A stretch of DNA of 64,000 bases from Pseudomonadota bacterium (GCA_018242005.1 JAFECU010000290.1:1-64000), one strand, 5' to 3'; positions 27,802 through 35,924 are shown, counted from the first letter of the stretch. A program made the numbers and translations. The notes: generated by a model not told the origin, from the sequence alone.

Positions 27802-28958
27802 AAAAAACGGGGGTCAGATTCCAATTGATCGGCCGGTCTCGTCCGAAATCAACCGGAGAAGCGGTCAATAATTGGAATCTGACCCCAATTAAAACCGGGG
27901 CGCAGGGCTGGGGGGGGCGCTGGCTCGGGTTGGGACTGGTGTTGCTGGGCCTGGTGCTGGTGGTGCTGGGCCTGGCCGTGGGCAGCACGGGGCTGGAGAG
28001 CCTGCGCCCGCTCTGGGTGGGCGAGGGCGATGCTGCCGCCATGGCGCGCCAGATCGTCTGGGACATACGCCTGCCGCGCACCCTGGGCGCGTGGGCCGCG
28101 GGCGCGCTGCTGGGCCTGGCTGGGGCCGTGGCGCAGGGCTTGTTTCGCAATCCGCTGGCCGACCCGTATCTGCTGGGCAGCGCCTCGGGCGCATCGCTGG
28201 GCGTGGCCGCGGCGCTGGCGCTGATGGGCGGGGCCGGCGGCATGCTCGGCGCCTCCAGCACGGTGGCCGTGGTGTCGGTGTATTCGGGCCACTGGCTGGT
28301 GCGACTGGGGCTGACGGGCGCGGCCTTCGTCGGCGCCGTGGCCGCCGTGCTGCTGACCCTGGTGCTGGCGCGCGGCGTGCAGCACACGCTGCGCCTGCTG
28401 CTGGCCGGCGTGGTCGTGGGCGTGGTGCTGGGCGCGTGCACCTCCCTCATCCTGCTGCTGTCGCCCGATTCGCTGCAGGCCATGCAGGGCTTTTTGCTGG
28501 GCTCCACGGGCTTTGTCGGTTGGACGGCCTGCGTGCTGCTGCTGGCCGTCTGGCTGCCCTGTCTGGCGACCGCCTGGGGCCTGTCGCGCGCACTTGACGC
28601 GCTGGCGCTGGGCGAGGCCACGGCGCACAGCCTGGGCCTGCCGCTGGCGCCGCTGCGCGCGGCCCTGGTGGCGGTGCTGGCCCTGGCCACGGGCACGGCG
28701 GTGGCGCAGACCGGGCTGATCGCCTTCGTGGGCCTGGCGGCGCCGCACCTCGTGCGCGCCGCCGTCACCGTGCCCCATGGCCGGCTGATGTGGCTGGCCA
28801 GCCTGATGGGCGGCGCGCTGCTGGCCGCGGCCGACCTGCTGGCGCGCGGCCTGCTGGCGCCGCAGGAGCTGCCCGTGGGCGTGCTCACCGCCGTGCTCGG
28901 CGGCGGCTACCTGCTGTGGCTGATGCACCGGCGCACGTCGCCGGGGGGGCTGTTGTGA
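27798..28958 (+). CDS. btuC: Cobalamin ABC transporter permease, N-terminus built from a repeat
   Basis: This 386-residue FecCD/BtuC-type permease has about ten hydrophobic spans. Family motifs include IRLPRTLGAWAAGALLGLAGAVAQGLFRNPLADPYLLG (quoted here in pieces: IRLPRTLGAWAAGALLG and QGLFRNPLADPYLLG), GFLLGST, and GLIAFVGLAAPHLVRA. The first span begins only at residue about 40. The first 31 codons (RFQLIGRSRPKS, NNWNLTPIK) are translated from an element with 17-base inverted ends. A G8 run at 27910-27917 lies just after it. The ATG overlapping the btuF stop is the apparent start; an internal TTG or GTG near codon 48 could be the original one. Confidence 0.88.
   Translation: MKKTGVRFQLIGRSRPKSTGEAVNNWNLTPIKTGAQGWGGRWLGLGLVLLGLVLVVLGLAVGSTGLESLRPLWVGEGDAAAMARQIVWDIRLPRTLGAWAAGALLGLAGAVAQGLFRNPLADPYLLGSASGASLGVAAALALMGGAGGMLGASSTVAVVSVYSGHWLVRLGLTGAAFVGAVAAVLLTLVLARGVQHTLRLLLAGVVVGVVLGACTSLILLLSPDSLQAMQGFLLGSTGFVGWTACVLLLAVWLPCLATAWGLSRALDALALGEATAHSLGLPLAPLRAALVAVLALATGTAVAQTGLIAFVGLAAPHLVRAAVTVPHGRLMWLASLMGGALLAAADLLARGLLAPQELPVGVLTAVLGGGYLLWLMHRRTSPGGLL
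27810..27886. repeat. 77-base element with perfect 17-bp inverted ends in btuC
   Basis: GGGGTCAGATTCCAATT at 27810-27826 is exactly complementary to AATTGGAATCTGACCCC at 27870-27886. An inner CCGGT/ACCGG pair (27833-27837 with 27852-27856) sits in the 43-base centre. From memory, ends of the GGGGTCAGA type accompany REP-associated tyrosine transposases (RAYT, IS200-like) in proteobacteria; no transposase gene is present here. The element lies in frame at codons 5-30 of btuC. Confidence 0.8.
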
Positions 28959-29737
28959 CTACTGAATCAATAGCGGTCAGCGCCCGCCAGATAAGTGCTG
29001 GAGCCGGAAAAGACTGCATATTGCAGGGCATGAACCTGCACATTGCCGCGGGCCGCTGGACCAGCATCGTCGGCCCCAACGGTGCGGGCAAGTCCACGCT
29101 GCTCAAGGCCCTGGCCGGGCTGCTGCCCACGCGCGGCGGTCATGTCGAGCTGCTGGGGCGCGAGCTGCACGCCTGGCCGCGGCGCGAGCGTGCGCGGCGC
29201 CTGGCGTGGCTGGGCCAGAACGAGGCCGCCGCCGACGACCTCACGGTGTACGACGTCGCGATGCTCGGCCGCCTGCCGCACCAGGGTTGGATGCAGCCCG
29301 CCAGCGCCCAGGACCGCGCCGCCGTGGAGCAGGCGCTGCGCGCCACGCAGGCCTGGGACTGGCGCGCGCGCGCGCTGGGTGCGCTCTCGGGCGGCGAGCG
29401 TCAGCGCGTGCTGCTGGCGCGCGCCCTGGCCGTGCAGGCCCAGGTGCTGCTCATGGACGAGCCGCTCGCCAACCTCGATCCGCCGCACCAGGCCGACTGG
29501 CTGCGCCTGGTGCGTGCCCTGGTGGCGCGCGGCCACACGGTGGTCAGCGTGCTGCATGAAATCTCTCTGGCGCTGCATGCCGACGACATGCTCATCATCG
29601 ACCGCGGCCAGGTGCACCACCAGGGCGCGGCCGGCGACCGCGCCACGCACCGTGCGCTCGAGCGCGTGTTCGACGACCGCATCGCCATTCACCATGTGGC
29701 GGGCCAGTGGCTGGCCCTGCCGCGCATCGACATTTGA
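28955..29737 (+). CDS. btuD: Cobalamin ABC transporter ATP-binding protein
   Basis: This 260-residue ABC ATPase pairs with the BtuC permease. Walker A is VGPNGAGKST (about residues 39-48), the Q-loop follows at LGQNEAAADD, the signature is ALSGGERQRVLLARAL, Walker B is VLLMDEPLANLD, and the H-loop His is in VLHEISLALH. GTG 28955 overlaps the btuC stop (GTGA) and keeps the first beta-strand. The first 20 codons (ESIAVSARQISAGAGK) coincide with a copy of the dispersed element. Confidence 0.9.
   Translation: MTTESIAVSARQISAGAGKDCILQGMNLHIAAGRWTSIVGPNGAGKSTLLKALAGLLPTRGGHVELLGRELHAWPRRERARRLAWLGQNEAAADDLTVYDVAMLGRLPHQGWMQPASAQDRAAVEQALRATQAWDWRARALGALSGGERQRVLLARALAVQAQVLLMDEPLANLDPPHQADWLRLVRALVARGHTVVSVLHEISLALHADDMLIIDRGQVHHQGAAGDRATHRALERVFDDRIAIHHVAGQWLALPRIDI
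28963..29010 (+). repeat. Dispersed 50-base element, copy 7 (start of btuD)
   Basis: TCAATAGCGGTCAGCGCCC, spacer, AAGTGCTGGAGCCGGAAAAG. It lies in frame in the first codons of btuD, immediately after the btuC-btuD junction. Confidence 0.55.
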
Positions 29738-29753
29738 AGGAGGCTTGCACCAC

Positions 29754-30323
29754 ATGCAGATCGAATCCCCGCCCACCGAGGCCCGCTACGAAAAACCCGA
29801 GGGCGAGCGCCGCGGCCTGGTCATCGTCAACACCGGCGACGGCAAGGGCAAGAGCACGGCCGCCTTCGGCCTGGCGTTTCGCGCCACGGGCCGGGGCAAG
29901 GCCGTGAAGGTGTTCCAGTTCATGAAGGTGCCCAGCGCCCGTTTTGGCGAGCACCGCCTGGCCGAGCGCGTGGGCCTGCCCATCGAGGGCCTGGGCGACG
30001 GCTTCAGCTGGAAGAGCAAGGACCTGGAGCATTCCGCCGAGCTCGCGCGTGCGGGCTGGGCCAAGGCGCGCGCGGCCATCCTCTCGGGCGAGTACTTCCT
30101 CGTGGTGCTCGACGAGATCACCTACCCGCTGATCTACGGCTGGCTGCCGCTGCAGGAGGTGCTGGACACCCTGGCCGCCCGCCCCAGGGAGGTGCATGTG
30201 TGCCTGACCGGCCGGCGCTGCCCCGAGGAGATCATCGCCGTCGCCGACACGGTGACCGAGATGAAACTCATCAAGCATGCCTTCCAGGCCGGCGTGCCGG
30301 CGCAGCGCGGCATCGAGGACTGA
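29754..30323 (+). CDS. cobO: Cob(I)yrinic acid a,c-diamide adenosyltransferase
   Basis: This 189-residue CobO/BtuR-type enzyme adds the 5'-deoxyadenosyl group to the reduced corrinoid. The P-loop GDGKGKSTAAFG is near residues 29-40. VFQFMKVPSARFGEH, FLVVLDEITYPLIYGWL and VCLTGRRCPEEIIAVADTVTEM are family blocks. ATG 29754 follows a strong Shine-Dalgarno (gaaggagg). It closes the B12 gene group that starts at the riboswitch. Confidence 0.94.
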   Translation: MQIESPPTEARYEKPEGERRGLVIVNTGDGKGKSTAAFGLAFRATGRGKAVKVFQFMKVPSARFGEHRLAERVGLPIEGLGDGFSWKSKDLEHSAELARAGWAKARAAILSGEYFLVVLDEITYPLIYGWLPLQEVLDTLAARPREVHVCLTGRRCPEEIIAVADTVTEMKLIKHAFQAGVPAQRGIED

Positions 30324-30327
30324 GGCC

Positions 30328-30840
30328 ATGGCTCTGCTGTCCTGCCGCCTGGGCACGCCGTTGGGCGACATGCTGGCCGTGGCCTCCACCCAGGGCCTGT
30401 GCCTGCTGGAATTCATCGGCCAAGGCGGGGTGGGGCGCGAGCTGGCGCAGGTGGAGGCCGCCCGCGGCGGCCCGGCCCAGCCGGGCGACAGCCCCATCCT
30501 GGCGCAGACGCGCGCCGAGCTGGCCCAGTACTTTGCCGGTCAGCGGCGGGATTTCGGCGTGCCGCTGGATCTGGTGGGCACGCCGTTTCAGCTGCGCGTG
30601 TGGCAGGCGCTGCTGGCCATTCCCTGCGGCCAGACCTGGAGCTATGCGCAGCAAGCCGCCCATATCGGCCAGCCCACGGCCACGCGCGCCGTCGCCGCCG
30701 CCAATGGCGCCAACAAGGTGTCCATCATCGTGCCCTGCCACCGCGTCATCGGCAGCAATGGGCGCCTGACGGGCTATGGTGGCGGCCTGCCGCGCAAGCA
30801 GGCGCTGCTGGCGCTGGAGGGCGGGGGAGGGCTGTTCTAG
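30328..30840 (+). CDS. ogt: Methylated-DNA--protein-cysteine methyltransferase
   Basis: This 170-residue suicide repair protein takes O6-alkyl groups from guanine. The acceptor Cys is in IIVPCHRVIGSNG (about residues 133-145). The DNA-binding helix-turn-helix region is TWSYAQQAAHIGQPTATRAVAAANG, and the domain starts at FQLRVWQALLAIPCG. Size fits the Ogt form rather than the larger Ada. It is five bases from cobO and converges on a methyltransferase gene with a 4-base overlap of their ends. Confidence 0.92.
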   Translation: MALLSCRLGTPLGDMLAVASTQGLCLLEFIGQGGVGRELAQVEAARGGPAQPGDSPILAQTRAELAQYFAGQRRDFGVPLDLVGTPFQLRVWQALLAIPCGQTWSYAQQAAHIGQPTATRAVAAANGANKVSIIVPCHRVIGSNGRLTGYGGGLPRKQALLALEGGGGLF

Positions 30841-31532
30841 GGCCTGCGCTGCAGCAGCCGCACATGCATGGGCCGCACAAAGCGTGCGCCTTGCGGCGTG
30901 CAGTGGGGCGCAAAGGCCGCGGCCACGCGCGCCTGCAGTGCGTCGTCGATATGGTGGTCGGCGAACGTGGGGCGCATCATGCGCCGCTCGAAATCGGCAA
31001 AGTCGCTGAACTCCACGGGCATCTCGAAACGCTGCTGCGTCACCTCCAGCCAGGGGCTGCCAGTGGCCGCCAGCGCGCGGTCTACGGCCGCCTGCGCAGC
31101 GGCGCGTACCGCGCCCTCGTCGTTGTACAGGCGCGTGATCTCGTTGAGCGGACCGGCGAACACGGGCTCGGACACGTACAGCAGACCGCCCGGGCGCAGT
31201 ACCCGCGCCACCTCGGCCAGCGCCTGGTCCATGTCCGCCAGCGGCACATGGTGCAGCGACTTGAGCATCAACGCCAGGTCGAACTGAGCATCCTCGCTCG
31301 GAATGTCCTGCGCGCCCGCCGCCACGAAGCGCATGCCGGCCGGTGCGTCCCGCAGATTGCGTGCGTGCTGTATGGCATCCACCTCCAGCCCCACATAACC
31401 CAGCCCCGGCCAGCGCTGCAGCATCTGCCGCGCCATGCCCGCCGCGCCACAGCCCAACTCAATGATCCGCGGGCCGGGTGCGGGCACCAGCTGGGCGAGG
31501 AGGTCGATTTCGTTGGTGATCAGGTTTGGCAT
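30837..31532 (-). CDS. Class I SAM-dependent methyltransferase
   Basis: This 231-residue Rossmann-fold methyltransferase has motif I IIELGCGAAGMARQML (about residues 23-38), motif II acidic residue in YVGLEVDAIQHA, and motif IV FDLALMLKSLHHVPLADM. LRPGGLLYVSEPVF follows. Such proteins methylate small molecules or proteins, and nothing in the neighbourhood defines the substrate. ATG 31532 (MPNLITNEID) is chosen because the longer frame would run into the control region shared with the next gene upstream. Confidence 0.8.
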   Translation of the reverse strand: MPNLITNEIDLLAQLVPAPGPRIIELGCGAAGMARQMLQRWPGLGYVGLEVDAIQHARNLRDAPAGMRFVAAGAQDIPSEDAQFDLALMLKSLHHVPLADMDQALAEVARVLRPGGLLYVSEPVFAGPLNEITRLYNDEGAVRAAAQAAVDRALAATGSPWLEVTQQRFEMPVEFSDFADFERRMMRPTFADHHIDDALQARVAAAFAPHCTPQGARFVRPMHVRLLQRRP

Positions 31533-31576
31533 GGCGTCGAACGGTTGGGCCAAAACCGGCAATGATAGTGGCCGGG

Positions 31577-32011
31577 TCAGCGCGTATAGCCCGGCACCTG
31601 GTTGCCGCGCGAGTACATGCACTGCATGTAGGCGTTGTTGTACTGGTACTGGATAGCCCCCTGCGAATAGGAGGTGCTGGGCCCCGAGGCACCGGTGCCC
31701 ACGATCGCGCCACCGGCCGCGCCTATGCCGGCACCCTGGTGATTACCCACGGCCGCACCCAGTGCGGCGCCGAGCACGGCGCCGACGGCGGCCGAGCCCA
31801 CGGCGCGCTCGTTGGCCGCCTGGGCCTGGCCACCGACCATGGACTGCGCGTACTGCATGCACATCGCCTGGTCTTGCTGGAACACTTCGAATGGCTTGGT
31901 CGGCGCAGGCATGACCAGCACCGTCGGGCCCATGGGCTGGGTGGCGCAGCCCACGAGCGCCAGCGTGCCCGGGAGTGCCAGAGCCAGCAAACGGGAGGAT
32001 ATGAACTTCAT
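31577..32011 (-). CDS. Glycine-zipper lipoprotein
   Basis: This predicted 144-residue envelope lipoprotein has a lipobox LALVGC at residues 17-22. A short linker and a glycine-zipper segment (about residues 72-108: VGSAAVGAVLGAALGAAVG, GIGAAGGAIVG) follow. The tail is Tyr/Gln-rich (YSQGAIQYQYNNAYMQCMYS). Glycine-zipper lipoproteins are common in Burkholderiales; their role in the outer membrane is not known. ATG 32011 is used; another ATG two codons earlier is possible. It lies 49 bases after a second small envelope gene on the same strand. Confidence 0.8.
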   Translation of the reverse strand: MKFISSRLLALALPGTLALVGCATQPMGPTVLVMPAPTKPFEVFQQDQAMCMQYAQSMVGGQAQAANERAVGSAAVGAVLGAALGAAVGNHQGAGIGAAGGAIVGTGASGPSTSYSQGAIQYQYNNAYMQCMYSRGNQVPGYTR

Positions 32012-32060
32012 GATCATCGACTCGGTAGCATCAAAAGAAATGGCAAGCGAGCGCTGGCGC

Positions 32061-32669
32061 TCAGGGAGTGCCGGCAGGCGGTGGCTGCGGTGTCTCCGGC
32101 GTCCTGGACTCGTGCCATGGCGTGCTGCATTGCGGGACCGCAGGGTAGTAGCCCGGAGGATCGTCGCAGTAGTATGAAAACGTCGGCTGTGGCGCCAGGC
32201 CCGCATCTCCCGCCGTGTACGGCACCAGCGGTACCTGCGCCGGGTAATAGACTGGCGCCGCGTAGGTAACGGGCGACACCACCAGCGGGTACGGGTAGAT
32301 CGGCGCGCCATAGAAGTACCACAGGCCGCCCGTCGCCCACCACCAGCCGCAGCGCCCGCCCCAGCAGGTGTGGTTCCAGCGCCCGCCGCTCCAGCGCGCG
32401 AATTCGGGCCGGCTGAAGCCGTGCACGTCGTAGCCCGGCCGATACGCCCATCGGCCCGAATTCATGCGGAAACTGCCTTGGCCGCTCCAGTGGCGACCAC
32501 CGTAGCCCGCGCCGCCATGGCTGTGACCACTGCCGCCGTAGGCGCCATGGCCGCCATGGCCGCCATGGCCGCCATGTTTCGCGAGCGCCGGGCCCGAGCC
32601 AAGCAAGAGAAGAGCACTCGCGAGCAGCCAACGCAGGCCGCGCGTGCGAGGTGAAGAAGATGCAGACAT
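32061..32669 (-). CDS. Secreted His/Gly- and aromatic-rich protein, unknown
   Basis: This predicted 202-residue exported protein has a signal peptide (GLRWLLASALLLLGSGPALA, residues 11-30). The mature N-terminus is a His-Gly tract (HGGHGGHGGHGAYGGSGHSHGG), encoded by a 9-base tandem repeat. A Trp/Tyr-rich middle (WWWATGGLWYFYGAPIYPYPL) and a Pro-rich end follow. The His clusters suggest metal binding. Similar short proteins are annotated as hypothetical in relatives; I do not recognise a named family. The start is supported by GAGGAG nine bases upstream. Confidence 0.7.
   Translation of the reverse strand: MSASSSPRTRGLRWLLASALLLLGSGPALAKHGGHGGHGGHGAYGGSGHSHGGAGYGGRHWSGQGSFRMNSGRWAYRPGYDVHGFSRPEFARWSGGRWNHTCWGGRCGWWWATGGLWYFYGAPIYPYPLVVSPVTYAAPVYYPAQVPLVPYTAGDAGLAPQPTFSYYCDDPPGYYPAVPQCSTPWHESRTPETPQPPPAGTP
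32544..32576. repeat. 9-base tandem repeat (GCCATGGCC) in coding sequence
   Basis: The unit GCCATGGCC occurs three times plus six bases, without interruption. On the coding (minus) strand it encodes the repeated His-Gly-Gly tract of the secreted protein at 32061-32669. Slippage would change the tract by whole codons. Confidence 0.8.
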
Positions 32670-32931
32670 GTCCGTGCTCCTCGGCCATCGAATTGCGCCC
32701 TCGCAACGCCGGGAGGAACGCATCGATCGATCCCTTCCAAAATATACCTGTGCTGTAAAGCCTGCATTGCTGCAGCGTAAACCTTGCTCCGGCAGTCTCC
32801 CGGGTCGCGAAACCCGTTGAACATGCTGCCTGACGGGTGATTCGGCCCATGTCGGGACCCATTGGTTTCCTAGCCGCTGCGTCTGAAACGCCACTGCGAC
32901 GGCTTGCCTGCGCAAGGCGCGCCGGCGTGGG

Positions 32932-33069
32932 CCTTTCCGTGAGAAGGTGCCGGTGCTGGTGCCGGCGCTGGTGGCGCGCGACCACGCGGGCCAGACTGCC
33001 GATGTCATCGTGGAAGTGGACGACTCCGAGCCGGTCTTCGCCACGCCGTCAACTGGGCCAGAGGCCTGA
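32932..33069 (+). pseudogene. Possible decayed coding remnant
   Basis: The 446-base gap from 32670 to 33115 has no intact gene. On the plus strand one frame reads PFREKVPVLVPALVARDHAG, continues TADVIVEVDDSEPVF and ends at a TGA, with the high third-position GC typical of genes here but no start codon. It looks like the C-terminal end of a lost gene of unrecognised family. It could also be chance. The rest of the gap holds the presumed promoter of the minus-strand secreted protein (a TATATT on the minus strand near 32740) and nothing else I can name. Confidence 0.3.
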
Positions 33070-33115
33070 CCGGGTGTTGTCGGGGCGCATGGTGCGCCCT
33101 GCCGTGCTCGCGCAG

Positions 33116-34633
33116 CTATCGACTGGCCAGCGCCCGCGCCAAGCGGCCTGCCGTCAGCGCCTGGCCCTGCGGCCAGCGGTCTGCCGCGGCGCCATGCAGC
33201 CAGCAGGCGTGGTTGGCGGCGTCGAATGCGGCCATGGCGCTGGTCGGCGGCGCGGCGGCCAGGCGGGCGCCGACCAGGCCGGCCAGCACGTCGCCCGTGC
33301 CGCCCGTGCCCAGCAGGGCGTTGCCCGTGGGGTTGATGCGCGGCGGCTGGCCCGGGGCGGCGATGACGCTGCCCGAGCCCTTGAGCAGCGCCGTGCAGCC
33401 GAACCGATCCGCGAGCGCGCGGGCGGCGGCCAGGCGGTCGGCCTGCACGGCGCCCGTGTCGCAGCCCAGCAGGCGCGCTGCCTCCAGCGGGTGGGGCGTG
33501 AGCACGGTGGCGCAGCCCGGGCGCTGGCTGCGCGCGTGCAGCAGTTTCTGAAGCGGTGCTTCGGCGGCGATGGCGTTGAGCGCGTCCGCATCCAGCACCA
33601 GGCGCGTCGCCTGCTGCAGCACCTGCGGCAGCACGCCGGCCACGGCCGCCCCGCCGCCGCAGCCGCAGACCAGGGTCGTTCTGTCCAGTACCAGGGCCTC
33701 GAAGCGGCGCAGCATGAGCTCGGGCTGCTGCGGCAGGGCCCCGGTGGCGCCGCCATCGAGCAGGGCGAGCATCACGCGCCCGGCGCCGGCGTGCAGCGCC
33801 GCGCTGGCCGCCAGCAGGGCCGCGCCCGTCATGCCCATGCCGCGCGCGGCCAGGCCCTCTCCGCCGACGATGGCTACGTCGCCATGGCTGCCCTTGTGGC
33901 TGGCATGGGGGCGTGCGGTGGCCGGCGGCGGCCCGGCGAGCCAGGCGCCGGGGGCCTCGGCCGTCGATACGCCCAGGTCGTCGAACCAGACGCTGCCCGC
34001 GCCGTCGCGCCCATGGGCCGTGAACAGGCCGCTCTTGAGCGTGAGCAGGGCCAGGGTGTGGCGTGCAGCCGCAGGTGAGCCGGCCATGGCCAGGCCGGGC
34101 GCGTACTGGCCGGTGTCCGCGATCAGGCCCGAGGGCAGGTCTACGCACAGGGTGGGCGCGGCGCTGGCGTGCATGTGCGAGAGGCAGGCCATCAGGCGCG
34201 CGTCGGGCGGTCGGGCCCGCGCCTGCGCGGTAAGGCCCAGGCCCAGCAGCGCATCCACGCACAGATCCTGTGGCCCGAGCGGCGGCGGCGCGTCGGCAAA
34301 GGGCACGCCGGCCTCGTGTGCGCGCTGCCAGGACAGGCGCGCGTCGGCCGGCAGCGCATCGGGCGTACCCAGCCAGGTGACGACCGCGCGGTGGCCCGCG
34401 CGGTGCAGCAGCGTGGCAGCCTCCAGCCCGTCGCCACCGTTGTTGCCGCCGCCGCAGGCGATCCAGATCGTGCGTGCATGCGGCGCCAGGGCCAGCGCCA
34501 GCCGGGCCGTGGCGCGGCCGGCGCGCTGCATCAGCGTATGCGGCGGCAGGGCCGCGGCGGCGGCCGCCTCGATGCGGCGCGTGGCGCTGGTGTCGTACAG
34601 GGCGTGGGGATGGTCGGGGGTGATGCGCTGCAT
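33116..34633 (-). CDS. nnr: Bifunctional NAD(P)H-hydrate epimerase / dehydratase
   Basis: This 505-residue enzyme repairs hydrated NAD(P)H. The N-terminal YjeF domain (about residues 1-215) has IACGGGNNGGDGLEAA and CVDALLGLGL and epimerises the R and S forms. The C-terminal ribokinase-like domain (about 225-505) has ATVLTPHPLEAARLLG, LLKGSGSVIAAPG and the nucleotide-binding GTGGTGDVLAGLVGA, and removes water with ADP or ATP. Start MQRITPDHPHALYDTSATR is normal. It stands alone on the minus strand, 42 bases after dadA. Confidence 0.93.
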   Translation of the reverse strand: MQRITPDHPHALYDTSATRRIEAAAAAALPPHTLMQRAGRATARLALALAPHARTIWIACGGGNNGGDGLEAATLLHRAGHRAVVTWLGTPDALPADARLSWQRAHEAGVPFADAPPPLGPQDLCVDALLGLGLTAQARARPPDARLMACLSHMHASAAPTLCVDLPSGLIADTGQYAPGLAMAGSPAAARHTLALLTLKSGLFTAHGRDGAGSVWFDDLGVSTAEAPGAWLAGPPPATARPHASHKGSHGDVAIVGGEGLAARGMGMTGAALLAASAALHAGAGRVMLALLDGGATGALPQQPELMLRRFEALVLDRTTLVCGCGGGAAVAGVLPQVLQQATRLVLDADALNAIAAEAPLQKLLHARSQRPGCATVLTPHPLEAARLLGCDTGAVQADRLAAARALADRFGCTALLKGSGSVIAAPGQPPRINPTGNALLGTGGTGDVLAGLVGARLAAAPPTSAMAAFDAANHACWLHGAAADRWPQGQALTAGRLARALASR

Positions 34634-34675
34634 GGGGGCATTGTGGCGCCGCCCACGGCCGATCTGAAAGCCGAT

Positions 34676-35923
34676 CTAAAAGCGCTGCGCGCCGAATGGC
34701 TGCAGGTCAACGGCGGGCGCGCGCCCCGCGATCAGGTCGGCCAGCGCGCGTGCGCTGCCGCAGGCCTGGGCCCAGCCGCAAGCGCCGTGGCCGGCGTTGA
34801 TCCACAGGCCGCTGCGGCCGCTGTTGCCGATCACGGGGGCGCCGTCGGGCAGCGTGGGGCGGGCGCCGCGCCAGACCTGCACCTGGTGCGAGGAGGTGAG
34901 GGCCCCGCCCGGAAACCAGCCAGACAGCGCCAGGTACAGGGTTTGCAGCGTGGGAGCATGCTGGACGCCGCCGCCGTGGCCCAGCTCTGCGCCGCCGGAT
35001 ACGCGCACGCGCTGGCCCTGGCGTGTGATGGTGATGTGGTGCAGCGGGTCGATCACGCTGCCCTGGGGGGCGTGGGTGTCCTCGCGCAGCGGGGCGCTGA
35101 TGGTGTAGCCGTGAACGGCGGCCATGGGCAGGTGCAGTCCCTGCGGGCGCAGTAGGGCGGCGCTGTCCAGGCCCGCGCACAGCACCACGGCGTCAAAGGG
35201 CCGGGGTGCGGCCTCGCCCGCGACCTGCAGGCTTGCGCTACCTTTGCCCAGCGCCTGTACCCGAGCACCAAAGACATACTGAGCGCCCAGCTCCTGGGCC
35301 GCGTGGCGCAGGATTTGCGCGAACAGGCGGCAGTTGCTGGCCTCGCCGTCGGGCGCGTGCAGGGCCCCGGCCAGTGGTGCGTCGGTGGACAGTCCGGGTT
35401 CTATGAGCCGGGCGGTGTCGGCGTCCACCTCGTGCAGGGTTTCGCCGGCGTCGCGCAGAACCTGCAGTGCGGGCTGCAGTTGCTCCAGGTCCTCGGGCCT
35501 GCGCAGCAGCACCAGGGTGCCACGGCTGGTTTCCGGGTCCACGTCGAACAACCCGGCCAGTTCACGCGTGCGCATCCGGCTGTAGCGGCCCAGGCCTTCC
35601 AGAGCGGCGAGCAAGGCCCGCACCCCGGGACTGCGGCCCGCCTGCGACCAGCGCCAGCGCCAAGCCAGGCCGCCGCTGCCGGCGCCTCGCACCAGGTGCG
35701 GCGCGGCCGAGCCGCCCCAGAGGCGGCGCTTCTGCCCATCACCCAGGCCGGGCGTGGCCCAGGGCACGAGCAGCGCGGGGGCAAGCAGACCGGCGCTGCC
35801 AAAACTGGCCTCCTCGGCCGCGGCGCCGCGCTGCTCAAAGACGGTGACCTCGTGGCCGTCGGCGGCCAGTTCATAGGCAGTGGCAGCGCCGACGATGCCG
35901 GCGCCCACGATGGCAATTCGCAT
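34676..35923 (-). CDS. dadA: D-amino acid dehydrogenase (DadA-type FAD oxidoreductase)
   Basis: This 415-residue DAO-fold flavoprotein oxidatively deaminates D-amino acids, passing electrons to the respiratory chain. The FAD-binding motif IAIVGAGIVGAATAYELAADG is at residues 3-23 (shown as its first 20: IAIVGAGIVGAATAYELAAD). SFGSAGLLAPALLVPW resembles the DadA substrate loop, and LWINAGHGACGWAQACGSAR the second FAD contact. Other glycine-oxidase-like members are possible. A copy of the dispersed element separates it from the amidase upstream. Confidence 0.82.
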   Translation of the reverse strand: MRIAIVGAGIVGAATAYELAADGHEVTVFEQRGAAAEEASFGSAGLLAPALLVPWATPGLGDGQKRRLWGGSAAPHLVRGAGSGGLAWRWRWSQAGRSPGVRALLAALEGLGRYSRMRTRELAGLFDVDPETSRGTLVLLRRPEDLEQLQPALQVLRDAGETLHEVDADTARLIEPGLSTDAPLAGALHAPDGEASNCRLFAQILRHAAQELGAQYVFGARVQALGKGSASLQVAGEAAPRPFDAVVLCAGLDSAALLRPQGLHLPMAAVHGYTISAPLREDTHAPQGSVIDPLHHITITRQGQRVRVSGGAELGHGGGVQHAPTLQTLYLALSGWFPGGALTSSHQVQVWRGARPTLPDGAPVIGNSGRSGLWINAGHGACGWAQACGSARALADLIAGRAPAVDLQPFGAQRF

Positions 35924-35924
35924 G

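Noticed and set aside
32025-32066. GAGCGCTGGCGCTC palindrome between the two small envelope genes
   Set aside because: Perfect 14-base palindrome and partly element-like, but the AT-rich ends of the family are not present and it overlaps the end of a coding sequence.
32061-34262. Very long minus-strand open frame of 733 codons
   Set aside because: Only the last 203 codons (32061-32669) have a signal peptide and start site. The rest is out of frame with nnr and is Ala/Arg/Pro-rich filler typical of high-GC shadow frames.
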